Counted from the first letter of the stretch, positions 1 to 5,488 are shown. The stretch is DNA of 5,642 bases from Spirochaetaceae bacterium (GCA_031255395.1 JAIRSQ010000052.1:1-5642), one strand, 5' to 3'. Translations and numbers: made by a program. The notes: a model not told the origin generated them from the sequence alone.

Positions 1-462
1 GTTCCTTACAGACTGGCCGACACGCTGTCCGAACTTGGCGCGGTAACGCGCGGCGTTTGTGCCGTGGAAAAAGGCTTTTTGTCCGGCATCGAAGAGCTTA
101 AGGCCATTGAGCGCGGGAGTGACGGCGTTATCATCAACCGTTTTGACGACGGCTCCGCGCGAACGCTTAAGGATGATACTCCGGTTTCGATGAACTTTTG
201 GGGATTTCCGCGCTCGGTACTAGGACACATCAAGGCTTATTTCGATGATTTCCTCGCTTCTTACGGCGGTGAATTGACTGGCGAATGTTATCTTCCCCTT
301 GCAGCGGATTCGCTTGTAAAAAAAGGGATCATCAGAATACGCGCGCTCGAAGCGGGAGGCAACTGGTTCGGCGTAACCTACAAGGAAGATCGCGAAGCGG
401 CTGCCAGGAAGATTAGCGCGCTTACAGAGAAAGGCGCGTACCCGCGAAGCCTCTGGGAGTAA
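1..462 (+). CDS. NTP-transferase-like (GT-A fold) nucleotidyltransferase, C-terminal part
   Basis: The reading frame is open from the first base to a TAA at 460-462 and gives 153 residues; the start lies left of the window. What remains looks like the C-terminal half of an uncharacterised sugar-nucleotide/MobA-like nucleotidyltransferase. A DDTPVSMNFWGF segment (about residues 58-69) is typical of the end of the nucleotidyltransferase core in this group. The tail contains a GNWFGVTYKEDRE stretch (about 119-131) and ends in YPRSLWE. The N-terminal nucleotide-binding loop that would confirm activity is not visible, and the substrate cannot be told from this part. The protein is probably cytoplasmic. 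It converges with tsaD, whose stop is 50 bases away. The family call is from remembered similarity; the coding call is firm because composition and frame are consistent throughout. Confidence 0.8.
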   Translation, partial: VPYRLADTLSELGAVTRGVCAVEKGFLSGIEELKAIERGSDGVIINRFDDGSARTLKDDTPVSMNFWGFPRSVLGHIKAYFDDFLASYGGELTGECYLPLAADSLVKKGIIRIRALEAGGNWFGVTYKEDREAAARKISALTEKGAYPRSLWE

Positions 463-478
463 CCCGCCGCGCTTCCGG

Positions 479-530
479 CAAACGCCGCTACCCCATGGGT
501 AGCGACGTTGCCTACGGATAACGGCGTTTG
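479..530. repeat. Nested inverted repeat between convergent gene ends
   Basis: Outer arms CAAACGCCG (479-487) and CGGCGTTTG (522-530) are perfect 9-base complements. Inside them CGCTACCC (486-493) and GGGTAGCG (497-504) form a perfect 8-bp hairpin with a 3-base loop. The two structures share bases 486-487. The right outer arm lies inside the last codons of tsaD, which stops at 512-514. Neither strand has a T-run after a stem, so this is not a classical intrinsic terminator. It may still act as a two-way 3'-end block for the convergent transcripts. Confidence 0.6.
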
Positions 531-1534
531 AATCCCTTTACGCGGGCGGACGCGTCCGCGCTGAGCGGCGAGGAATCGCCGCGCTCGAAGTATCTGTACG
601 CCAGACCTGCCACCATCGCGCCGTTGTCGCCGCAAAGTTCCTTGGGCGGGAATACGCATTTAATGTCTTTCCGCTCCGCAAGGCGCGAGCGCAGGTACGA
701 ATTGGCGGCGACCCCTCCGCCGGAAACCACGACATTTATGCCGCTGTCGCGTGACGCTCGAAACAGGGCGCGAAGCAATATCTCTACCGCCGTCTTTTGA
801 AACGAGGCGGCAATATCGCTCGGGTTAACTTCTCCGGCCCGCCCCTTTTTCCTAAACTGTTCAAGTTGGTTTACGACGGCGGTTTTCAGGCCGGAGTACG
901 ACACGTCGTAGCGATGCTCCCCCTTGCGCAGAGAGGGCATCGGGAACGCAAAAATGCTGTCGTCTCCGTCCTTAGCCGCCTCGTCGATGTGGACGCCGCC
1001 CGGATAACCGAGAGCGTAGCGCTTGGCTATCTTGTCAAACGCCTCGCCTGCGGCGTCGTCTATGGTCGTGCCTAGAACCTCCATCGCGTCAAAGCCGTTG
1101 ACGCGGCATATTATAGTGTGCCCGCCCGAAACGAGCAGGCCGATATAGGGGTAGGCGGGGCTGTTTTCGCAGAGATGGGCGGCGTACAGGTGGGCAAGAA
1201 TGTGGTCGCAGGCAAGGAACGGTATCCGTCGCGCCCATGCGAAGGCTTTTGCAAAGGTAAGGCCGACAAGCAGCGACCCTAAAAGGCCGGGGCGCGCCGT
1301 GGCCGCAACGCCGTCAATGTCCCGTACCGCTACGCCCGCCCGCGACAGAGACTCCTCTACAACGCCGTATATCCATTCGGTGTGCTTGCGGCTGGCAATC
1401 TCCGGCACAACGCCTGAAAATTCGCGGTGAACCGGTATCTGTGTGGCGACAACGTTTGAAAGGATAGTTTTGCCGTCTTTGACTACGGCGGCGGCGCACT
1501 CGTCGCATGATGTTTCTATGCCTAGCACTGTCAT
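512..1534 (-). CDS. tsaD: tRNA N6-threonylcarbamoyladenosine transferase TsaD
   Basis: 340 residues, the normal bacterial length. TsaD, with TsaB and TsaE, transfers the threonylcarbamoyl group from TC-AMP to A37 of ANN-decoding tRNAs in the cytoplasm. The N-terminus LGIETSCDE (4-12) is the ASKHA nucleotide-binding start. SGVVPEIASRKH lies at 40-51 and SGGHT at 136-140. The metal ligands are H111 and H115 in H-I-L-A-H, and D303 in CGDNGAMVA, matching the E. coli ligand positions closely. SGGGVAAN lies near the C-terminus. The common motif is H-M-E-G-H, so the Glu is replaced by Leu here. The ATG at 1534 overlaps the deacetylase stop as ATGA, and no good Shine-Dalgarno precedes it, so translation is probably coupled to the upstream gene. 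It is the second gene of a leftward operon. Confidence 0.97.
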   Translation of the reverse strand: MTVLGIETSCDECAAAVVKDGKTILSNVVATQIPVHREFSGVVPEIASRKHTEWIYGVVEESLSRAGVAVRDIDGVAATARPGLLGSLLVGLTFAKAFAWARRIPFLACDHILAHLYAAHLCENSPAYPYIGLLVSGGHTIICRVNGFDAMEVLGTTIDDAAGEAFDKIAKRYALGYPGGVHIDEAAKDGDDSIFAFPMPSLRKGEHRYDVSYSGLKTAVVNQLEQFRKKGRAGEVNPSDIAASFQKTAVEILLRALFRASRDSGINVVVSGGGVAANSYLRSRLAERKDIKCVFPPKELCGDNGAMVAGLAYRYFERGDSSPLSADASARVKGFKRRYP

Positions 1535-2553
1535 GGCGTTATTTTCATTCGCATAATACCCAAAACGCTTATAAACGTATAGCCTTGGGCGTTCAAACCG
1601 GCGTAACTTTCCGACAGAATTCCGGCGAGTTCAGGCGACCAAGCATGGCCTATCATAATGGCGGCCGGTTTTTCCAGCGCAATGGCCAAACCTTGCTCAA
1701 GACTGCCTGTAATCGCGGCCTTGCTACGATCGTTATCCAGAAACACATTGCGTTCCGCAATGTCGAAGCCGAGTTCCCGCGAGATTTTCGGAACGACAGT
1801 ATCGGCGGTCGTGCGAGAATCGAGGAAGCAGAGGCCATTATCGCGGCAGAATTCCAGCACCGTTCTCATTATCTCCTCATCCTGCGTTATAAGGGAACCT
1901 TGGTGATTGTTTATACCCGCAATCGGGCCTATTTCGGCGGCATTCTTTTCCAGAATCGCGCGAACTTCGTCCGCGCTCATGCCCGCGTATATGGCTCCCG
2001 GGCATGGGTCCGCGCCGCCCAACGCCTGCATGGGCTGGTGCAAAAACACTTCCTTGCCCGCCTCGCGCGCCAGCCGTGCCGCTTCCGCCGAGCGGGGCAG
2101 TCCGGGCAACACGGCTATGGTGAGCGGGCCCGGAAAACGCAGAAACGGCTCAAGTTCGCGCAGACTGTTCCCAGCGTCGTCTATAACGCAAATGATATTT
2201 CCGGCGCGCAAGGGCGACGGCTCTGGCTTGGCCGGGCGGCGCGCTGGCGGCGGAGCCAGCGCTATTTCAGGAACAGACGGCACCGGAGGTTCAGCGACCC
2301 TGTCCGCCGTCGGCGCCAACTGGACTTCCGGCTGGCGTTCCGACGACGGCGCTATTGGTTCCGGAGACGAGGCTGGCGGCTGCGCGGCGGATTCCTCCGC
2401 CGGCGCGGCAGGAGCGTCCCGTTCCGGCTTGCCTGTCCGTTTGCCGTATGCAAAAAAAAATGCCAGAAAAAGCGGGACGCAGAGTCCGGCTATGAGCAGA
2501 GCGGCGAGTCTTTCCTTCGCCGTCAGTTTTTTATTCCGTTTTTTTCGCCTCAA
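1531..2553 (-). CDS. Divergent polysaccharide deacetylase family protein (YibQ/DUF610-like), membrane-anchored
   Basis: 340 residues from the TTG at 2553. I chose this start because GGGAG sits 6 bases upstream (2560-2564). A longer frame from a TTG at 2580 adds 9 residues but has no Shine-Dalgarno at a usable distance. The first ATG in frame is deep inside the domain. A basic N-terminus precedes one membrane segment (about 16-36), then a Pro/Ala-rich linker (about 41-116), so the catalytic-type domain should lie in the periplasm. The domain (about 118-340) has VIDDAGN with D125/D126, FLHQPMQ (about 170-176), INNHQGS (214-220), FLDSRTT (243-249), FLDND (271-275) and GHAWSPE (302-308). These follow the NNHxGS, DSRTT and GHP signatures of the family, with GHA replacing GHP. 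The role is probably in cell-envelope polysaccharide or peptidoglycan metabolism; activity is unproven. It overlaps tsaD by 4 bases. Confidence 0.88.
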   Translation of the reverse strand: MRRKKRNKKLTAKERLAALLIAGLCVPLFLAFFFAYGKRTGKPERDAPAAPAEESAAQPPASSPEPIAPSSERQPEVQLAPTADRVAEPPVPSVPEIALAPPPARRPAKPEPSPLRAGNIICVIDDAGNSLRELEPFLRFPGPLTIAVLPGLPRSAEAARLAREAGKEVFLHQPMQALGGADPCPGAIYAGMSADEVRAILEKNAAEIGPIAGINNHQGSLITQDEEIMRTVLEFCRDNGLCFLDSRTTADTVVPKISRELGFDIAERNVFLDNDRSKAAITGSLEQGLAIALEKPAAIMIGHAWSPELAGILSESYAGLNAQGYTFISVLGIMRMKITP

Positions 2554-2559
2554 ATCCCG

Positions 2560-2564
2560 CTCCC
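2560..2564 (-). promoter_or_regulatory. Shine-Dalgarno deciding the TTG start of the deacetylase
   Basis: On the minus strand GGGAG lies 6 bases before the TTG at 2553-2551. The alternative TTG at 2580 has its nearest GGAG about 22 bases upstream, too far to use. This favours the shorter protein. Confidence 0.6.
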
Positions 2565-2625
2565 GCCAAACCGCATTCAATTTTACAAAAAACGGCTTCG
2601 TTCTCCAAGTCCCGTAAGCTGAAAC

Positions 2626-2654
2626 TTTACATTTTTCAAAGAATGCTTTATAAT
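2626..2654 (+). promoter_or_regulatory. Promoter of the PilZ gene, giving a leaderless mRNA
   Basis: TTTACA (2626-2631), a 17-base spacer and a perfect TATAAT (2649-2654) make a near-consensus sigma-70 promoter. The expected start of transcription is 2661-2662, and the gene's ATG begins at 2662. There is no room for a Shine-Dalgarno, so the message would begin at or one base before the AUG. Confidence 0.75.
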
Positions 2655-2682
2655 TATAGTCATGGGTTTATTGCCGCGCCAA
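2653..2682 (-). promoter_or_regulatory. Probable promoter of the deacetylase-tsaD operon
   Basis: On the minus strand TTGGCG (2682-2677) and a perfect TATAAT (2658-2653) are separated by 18 bases. Transcription would start near 2646, giving a leader of about 93 bases to the TTG at 2553. The -10 overlaps the -10 of the rightward PilZ promoter. The -35 matches consensus at only 4 of 6 positions and lies inside the first codons of the PilZ gene. Confidence 0.5.
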
Positions 2683-3528
2683 AAGATAATCGATTATTAC
2701 AACGACTATAAAAATATGCCTGTAATCTTTAATAAAGAGATTATTCAGGTAACCGGATTGCAGGCCAAGCAGGTCATACTAAAATGCGGTTCGGACTTTT
2801 TCCCGTGCGTTGTATATTCAACCAGTTTTACGGAGGCAAAAATCGTAGCCGCCAGCAAATCCGGTTTGATTGAAAAGCTGAAAGACACAAACAATTCGGC
2901 GAGTATAAAATTTTGCTTTAAGATACCGGAAAGCGGCGAACAGGTTGTATTTCTTGTCGCCGCACGGGTAATCGGCTCAGTTCCTTACGACGCCGCCTCG
3001 GATATGTCTATGTTTACGTTGCAATTTTCGCAGCATCCGCCGGATGATCTTATTGAGATTGTCGGCAGAATTCTGGAGGCAAATGTAAATTACTCAAAAA
3101 GAAAGGACGAATTTATCGCGATAACCGGGGAAACCCTGCGAAAGTTGCGATTTTCGGGCAAAGAGATCGGAGTTACGATAGAAAACGTGCCTCGTCGCTG
3201 TATCCTGCGAGACATTTCGTTTGCCGGAGCGCGTCTTGTCACGGTCGGCGTAGCGAAGTTCCTGATTGACAAACGCGTCGTTATCAAATTTGATTTCAAT
3301 GAACCTGACGAAATTTACGGCATAGAAGGAAAAATTGTTGACGCTGAAAAAGTGGCCGACCGCGATGATATGGTTGTCGCAAACGTGTTTTACTGCGACA
3401 GCGTGCCGATGACTTATAAAGTGCGTTTAAGCGACTATTTCAGTACCCTAAGGACTGACGCTAAGGTTGCCGGCCTGTCCGCGCCGCAGCCGATTCCGGA
3501 TCAACCGCCGAATGCTCCGCCCGCATGA
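2662..3528 (+). CDS. PilZ-domain protein, probable c-di-GMP effector of spirochaete type
   Basis: 288 residues. An N-terminal domain (about 1-140), beginning LLPRQKIIDYYNDYK, resembles the region before PilZ in treponemal proteins as I remember them. The C-terminal PilZ domain (about 145-268) has the D-x-S-x-x-G motif as D184-I-S186-F-A-G189. The partner R-x-x-x-R motif is expected about 35 residues earlier. That place reads R147-K-D-E-F151, so the second Arg appears lost and c-di-GMP binding may be altered. A Pro-rich tail (about 275-288) ends the protein. There is no signal peptide or membrane segment, so it should be cytoplasmic. PilZ proteins of spirochaetes are linked to motility and adaptation; a role here is inferred. 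The start at 2662 keeps the conserved N-terminus, although no Shine-Dalgarno is present. The stop overlaps the next gene as ATGA. Confidence 0.9.
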   Translation: MGLLPRQKIIDYYNDYKNMPVIFNKEIIQVTGLQAKQVILKCGSDFFPCVVYSTSFTEAKIVAASKSGLIEKLKDTNNSASIKFCFKIPESGEQVVFLVAARVIGSVPYDAASDMSMFTLQFSQHPPDDLIEIVGRILEANVNYSKRKDEFIAITGETLRKLRFSGKEIGVTIENVPRRCILRDISFAGARLVTVGVAKFLIDKRVVIKFDFNEPDEIYGIEGKIVDAEKVADRDDMVVANVFYCDSVPMTYKVRLSDYFSTLRTDAKVAGLSAPQPIPDQPPNAPPA

Positions 3529-3812
3529 CAGACGGAGCGGATGCGGAAGCCGTCGTCGCTCCGGCAGGACGCAAAATAGTTTTTTTGCCCTTGCCGGAAA
3601 ACGTCAATATTGGCGGGAATGGCTTTTCATTTAATCCATCCATACCGGTGCCTGTAGAGATTTTGGGCGACTCCGAAGTTGACGAGCTAAAGAATCTTAC
3701 AATTGTTATATATGATTTTGTTTCATTCTTTTCTTTAGTTTTACTTCTTGTTCTATTTCTTATTCTGACAACAACTTACAGAAAATATTTTGTCTACTCA
3801 TTGACCTTTTAA
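3525..3812 (+). CDS. Interrupted host gene: N-terminal fragment with element-derived hydrophobic tail
   Basis: 95 residues as read. The ATG at 3525 overlaps the PilZ stop (ATGA, 3525-3528), which points to an operon with coupled translation. Residues 1-60 have host-like composition and include a Pro-rich NPSIPVPVEI stretch (37-46). Such a stretch begins some treponemal tetratricopeptide-repeat proteins as I recall them, but that link is weak. After LKNLTI (about 60, base 3704) the DNA becomes strongly T-rich. The peptide turns into a membrane-like tail (about 65-82) ending at a TAA at 3810-3812. I read this as a gene cut by insertion of the element to the right, with a short readthrough tail. 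The alternative is a genuine 95-residue single-pass membrane protein. The function of the intact gene is unknown. Confidence 0.6.
   Translation: MTDGADAEAVVAPAGRKIVFLPLPENVNIGGNGFSFNPSIPVPVEILGDSEVDELKNLTIVIYDFVSFFSLVLLLVLFLILTTTYRKYFVYSLTF
3693..3717. other. Candidate attachment (crossover) site
   Basis: Imperfect 9-base inverted arms at 3693-3701 (AATCTTACA) and 3709-3717 (TATATGATT) match at 7 of 9 positions around a 7-base spacer (3702-3708). This is the layout of a core site for a tyrosine recombinase. It falls where host-like coding sequence gives way to AT-rich DNA. Without the other end of the element this stays a proposal. Confidence 0.35.
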
Positions 3813-3851
3813 GTCCTTCGTTTTACAATATTTTACAGACGCATTGTAGAC
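3792..3851. repeat. Inverted GTCTAC/GTAGAC pair and TTTTACA direct repeats flanking the integrase promoter
   Basis: GTCTAC (3792-3797) and GTAGAC (3846-3851) are exact inverted hexamers on either side of the promoter. Between them TTTTACA occurs twice with a 10-base period, one helical turn apart. Further TTACA copies lie at 3776-3780 and in the candidate core at 3697-3701. These may be arm-type integrase sites or operators. Confidence 0.35.
3801..3829 (+). promoter_or_regulatory. Integrase promoter
   Basis: TTGACC (3801-3806), a 17-base spacer and TACAAT (3824-3829), with 5 of 6 consensus matches in each box. Transcription would begin near 3836 and give a leader of about 33 bases carrying a strong Shine-Dalgarno. 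The -10 overlaps the first of two TTTTACA repeats (3821-3827 and 3831-3837), so a protein binding the repeats would control this promoter. Confidence 0.65.
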
Positions 3852-3859
3852 AGTTTGCT

Positions 3860-3864
3860 GGAGG
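3860..3864 (+). promoter_or_regulatory. Shine-Dalgarno of the integrase gene
   Basis: GGAGG ends 4 bases before the ATG at 3869. The spacing is slightly short but the match is strong, and it fixes this start. Confidence 0.75.
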
Positions 3865-3868
3865 TTTT

Positions 3869-4918
3869 ATGGGCGTGAACGTCCGCGAAAAGCGCAAGAA
3901 GCTGTACCTGGACATCTATCTGGGCGGCAAGCGCACATGGGAGGCCCTGGGCCTTACTTTAACACACGACCGCGAACAAAACAAGGAAATCTATCGCCTC
4001 GCCGAGGTCTGCCGGTCGAAGCGCGAGACCCAGCTTCTAGCCGGGGCATGGGATATTCAAGACCCTGTGCGCAGTAAAACTAAACTCGTTACTTTCCTCG
4101 AGGAGTATTCCAAAACCTATAAGACCCCGGCCAACGTCCTGAGCGTTGTCGGCCACGTCAAGAAGTTCAGCAACGGCGCGGCCATCCAGATATGCCAGGT
4201 CACGCCGAACTGGGTTGACCAGTTCCAGCAGCACCTTTTGAATAAAGCCGGACTGTCGCATACATCGGCGTTAAGCTATTCAAAAGTCATACGCGCCGCG
4301 CTGAAAAAGGCTGTCGGCGCCGGGCTCATCCTGCGGAACCCCGCAGACGCGGTGGCGCATATCCATGAAGAAGACATTGAGCTTGAGTTCCTTAATTTTG
4401 ACGAGGTTCAAAAACTGGCCGATGTCCGCTACGAAGATGACCATTTCGCAGAGGAGGTGCGCCGGGCCTTCCTGTTTGCCTGTAATACCGGGCTCAGGGT
4501 TTCTGACTTGGAAACTATCACATGGAGACGGATTGAAACGAATCCCATGCAGATTATAAAAAAGCAAGAGAAAACACGGGACCCTGCCTATATTCCTTTG
4601 AACAAAGCCGCCCAAAAACTTCTCGGAAATTCTGAGCATAAACCCGATGACACGCTGTTTGACTTGCCTGCGAAGAAACGGCAAAACACTTACAAGCTGT
4701 TAAACCGATGGGCAGAGGACGCAAAGATTACAAAGCGCATCGGATGGCATACGGCACGGCGCACTTTCGCGACAATGGAGCTTGAAAACGGCGTTGATAT
4801 TTATATAGTGGCAAAACTGCTCGGACACCGGACAATTACGCAGGTGGCGAAGTACGCGAAGGCCACGGACAAGCTGAGAAGGGAGGCCGTGAACGCCTTG
4901 CCCGAACTGGCGTTATAA
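3869..4918 (+). CDS. Tyrosine recombinase / site-specific integrase
   Basis: 349 residues, the usual length of a phage or integrative-element integrase. The protein cuts and rejoins DNA at attachment sites to insert or excise its element. The N-terminus (about 1-60), with VREKRKKLYLDIYLGGKR, looks like an arm-type DNA-binding domain. A SAM-like core-binding domain follows (about 70-165), then the catalytic domain (about 175-345). All catalytic residues are visible: R210 in TGLRVSDL, K235 in QEKTRDP, H294 and R297 in HTARRTFA, H320 in LLGHRT, and the nucleophile Y329 in VAKYAK. The enzyme should therefore be active. It has its own promoter and ribosome site. It lies about 150 bases from the proposed element end and is convergent with the small leftward genes. 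It lacks the size and setting of an integron integrase, and no attC sites were seen. Confidence 0.95.
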   Translation: MGVNVREKRKKLYLDIYLGGKRTWEALGLTLTHDREQNKEIYRLAEVCRSKRETQLLAGAWDIQDPVRSKTKLVTFLEEYSKTYKTPANVLSVVGHVKKFSNGAAIQICQVTPNWVDQFQQHLLNKAGLSHTSALSYSKVIRAALKKAVGAGLILRNPADAVAHIHEEDIELEFLNFDEVQKLADVRYEDDHFAEEVRRAFLFACNTGLRVSDLETITWRRIETNPMQIIKKQEKTRDPAYIPLNKAAQKLLGNSEHKPDDTLFDLPAKKRQNTYKLLNRWAEDAKITKRIGWHTARRTFATMELENGVDIYIVAKLLGHRTITQVAKYAKATDKLRREAVNALPELAL

Positions 4919-4936
4919 CAAGGCATTTTTCTTTGG

Positions 4937-5007
4937 AGGCTGGGTGCAAGCCTATGACCTGCTGGTGAGGTCGCGCAAGTTATCAGTGAGACAGCAGGCT
5001 ATTTTTT
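4937..5007 (+). terminator. Structured region after the integrase: probable terminator with an alternative fold
   Basis: CCTGCTG (4958-4964) and CAGCAGG (4992-4998) are perfect 7-bp complements followed by CTA and six Ts (5002-5007), a plausible terminator with a long 27-base loop. Two smaller hairpins precede or overlap it: AGGCT/AGCCT (4937-4941 with 4949-4953) and GACCT/AGGTC (4956-4960 with 4968-4972), each a 5-bp stem with a 7-base loop. The second small hairpin uses bases of the terminator stem, so the two folds exclude each other. The T-run also encodes the last two Lys codons of the convergent small gene. Confidence 0.5.
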
Positions 5008-5184
5008 ATCATCTCCGTCCGGGAAAAGATACTCTTTGAACTCGCTCGCGCCGTCAATAATTTCTTTTGCGTAGTTTTTCCCGGACAGGGCTTTTATCAA
5101 AGAATCAGGGGCGGCTTGTAACGCCCTGATAAAAAGTTCCATCGCTTCTTTCCGTTTATCTTCATCGCCAAGTGTTAAAGCCAT
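4999..5184 (-). CDS. Small hypothetical protein, 61 residues
   Basis: I do not recognise this protein. It is hydrophilic and mostly predicted-helical by eye. A charged start (GDEDKRKEAMELFIRAL, about 6-22) leads to a middle with KALSGKNYAKEIIDG, and the acidic-basic tail is FPDGDDKK. There is no signal peptide, membrane segment or cysteine. The ATG at 5184 is preceded in frame by a TGA only 9 bases upstream, so the start cannot be further out. A GGGGAG lies about 14 bases upstream, longer than ideal. It follows the RHH gene on the same strand after a 59-base gap and may have its own promoter inside the end of that gene. Its stop lies 80 bases from the integrase stop, in convergent orientation. 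It is probably a real but unknown element gene. Confidence 0.55.
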   Translation of the reverse strand: MALTLGDEDKRKEAMELFIRALQAAPDSLIKALSGKNYAKEIIDGASEFKEYLFPDGDDKK

Positions 5185-5242
5185 TGTTTTTGCTCAATCT
5201 CCCCATAGTTTGTAATTATTCCAGAAGCCGGACGGCGGATAT

Positions 5243-5272
5243 ATTATATTGCCTTCTGTTCTCCAGTCATTC
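5243..5272 (-). promoter_or_regulatory. Possible promoter of the 61-residue gene
   Basis: On the minus strand ATGACT (5272-5267), a 16-base spacer and a perfect TATAAT (5248-5243) would start transcription near 5236, about 52 bases before the ATG. It overlaps the last codons and stop of the RHH gene. The -35 is weak (4 of 6) and the local sequence is AT-rich, so chance is possible. Confidence 0.3.
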
Positions 5273-5477
5273 TGCCTGTCTGCTTAGGGCTGATAAATAC
5301 TTGTTGCTCAAGCCGCGCGAGGCGGTCATCAAAAGCGGAAGTATCCTGCCATGTTCTAAGCATATACACCATCTGCTCATTTACAGACCTGTCGTATTTA
5401 CGCCCAAGCTCCTCAACCCTGTCGAATACCTCGACTGGAAGCCTAAGGTTGTATTTCTTGTCATAGGAACGTTCCAT
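5244..5477 (-). CDS. Arc-like ribbon-helix-helix DNA-binding protein
   Basis: 77 residues. The segment YNLRLPVEVFDRVEELGRKYDRSVNEQMVYMLRTW (about 9-43; given here only to mark the domain by its first and last residues, Y9 to W43) fits the RHH fold. There is a beta strand NLRLP, a helix to about residue 27, the turn DRSVNEQ, and a second helix. The pattern closely follows phage Arc repressor, where RSVN begins helix B. Such proteins bind DNA as dimers and commonly repress their own or neighbouring genes. The remaining 35 residues are polar, with a short charged helix RLARLEQQ. No Shine-Dalgarno is evident before the ATG at 5477. Two palindromes cover the start codon and the bases just upstream. 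It may be an element regulator or the antitoxin-type partner of a small gene; no toxin is recognised next to it. Confidence 0.82.
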   Translation of the reverse strand: MERSYDKKYNLRLPVEVFDRVEELGRKYDRSVNEQMVYMLRTWQDTSAFDDRLARLEQQVFISPKQTGRMTGEQKAI

Positions 5478-5488
5478 AATTCAATTAT
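5466..5488. promoter_or_regulatory. Paired palindromes over the RHH gene start, candidate operator
   Basis: GGAACGTTCC (5466-5475) is a perfect 10-bp palindrome formed by the first codons. Directly beside it ATAATT-C-AATTAT (5476-5488) is a perfect 6+1+6 palindrome. On the minus strand the second palindrome contains most of a GATAAT -10-like box (5489-5484), 6 bases before the ATG. Adjacent dyads over a promoter and start are what an autoregulating RHH dimer pair would use. Confidence 0.45.

Noticed and set aside
2587..2602. A tiny hairpin and T-run in the leader of the deacetylase operon (AACG/CGTT)
   Set aside because: A 4-bp stem is too weak to act as a terminator or attenuator on this evidence.
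1507..2622. A long rightward frame of 371 codons, and a second of 236 codons, opposite the deacetylase
   Set aside because: Both are Arg- or Ser/Ala-rich with no recognisable motif, and lie wholly antisense to a gene with clear family signatures. GC-rich coding DNA commonly leaves such frames open.
4280..4684. A leftward frame of 134 codons inside the integrase
   Set aside because: It is antisense to the catalytic domain of the integrase, is Cys/Phe-rich and has no plausible product.
4937..4972. Resemblance of the two hairpins with 5-bp stems and 7-base loops to tRNA arms
   Set aside because: There is no acceptor stem, no TTC-type T-loop, no D-arm pattern and no CCA, so it is not a tRNA.
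4973..4990. Possible integron attC site near the integrase
   Set aside because: No GTTRRRY / RYYYAAC pair is present, and the integrase is of the phage type.
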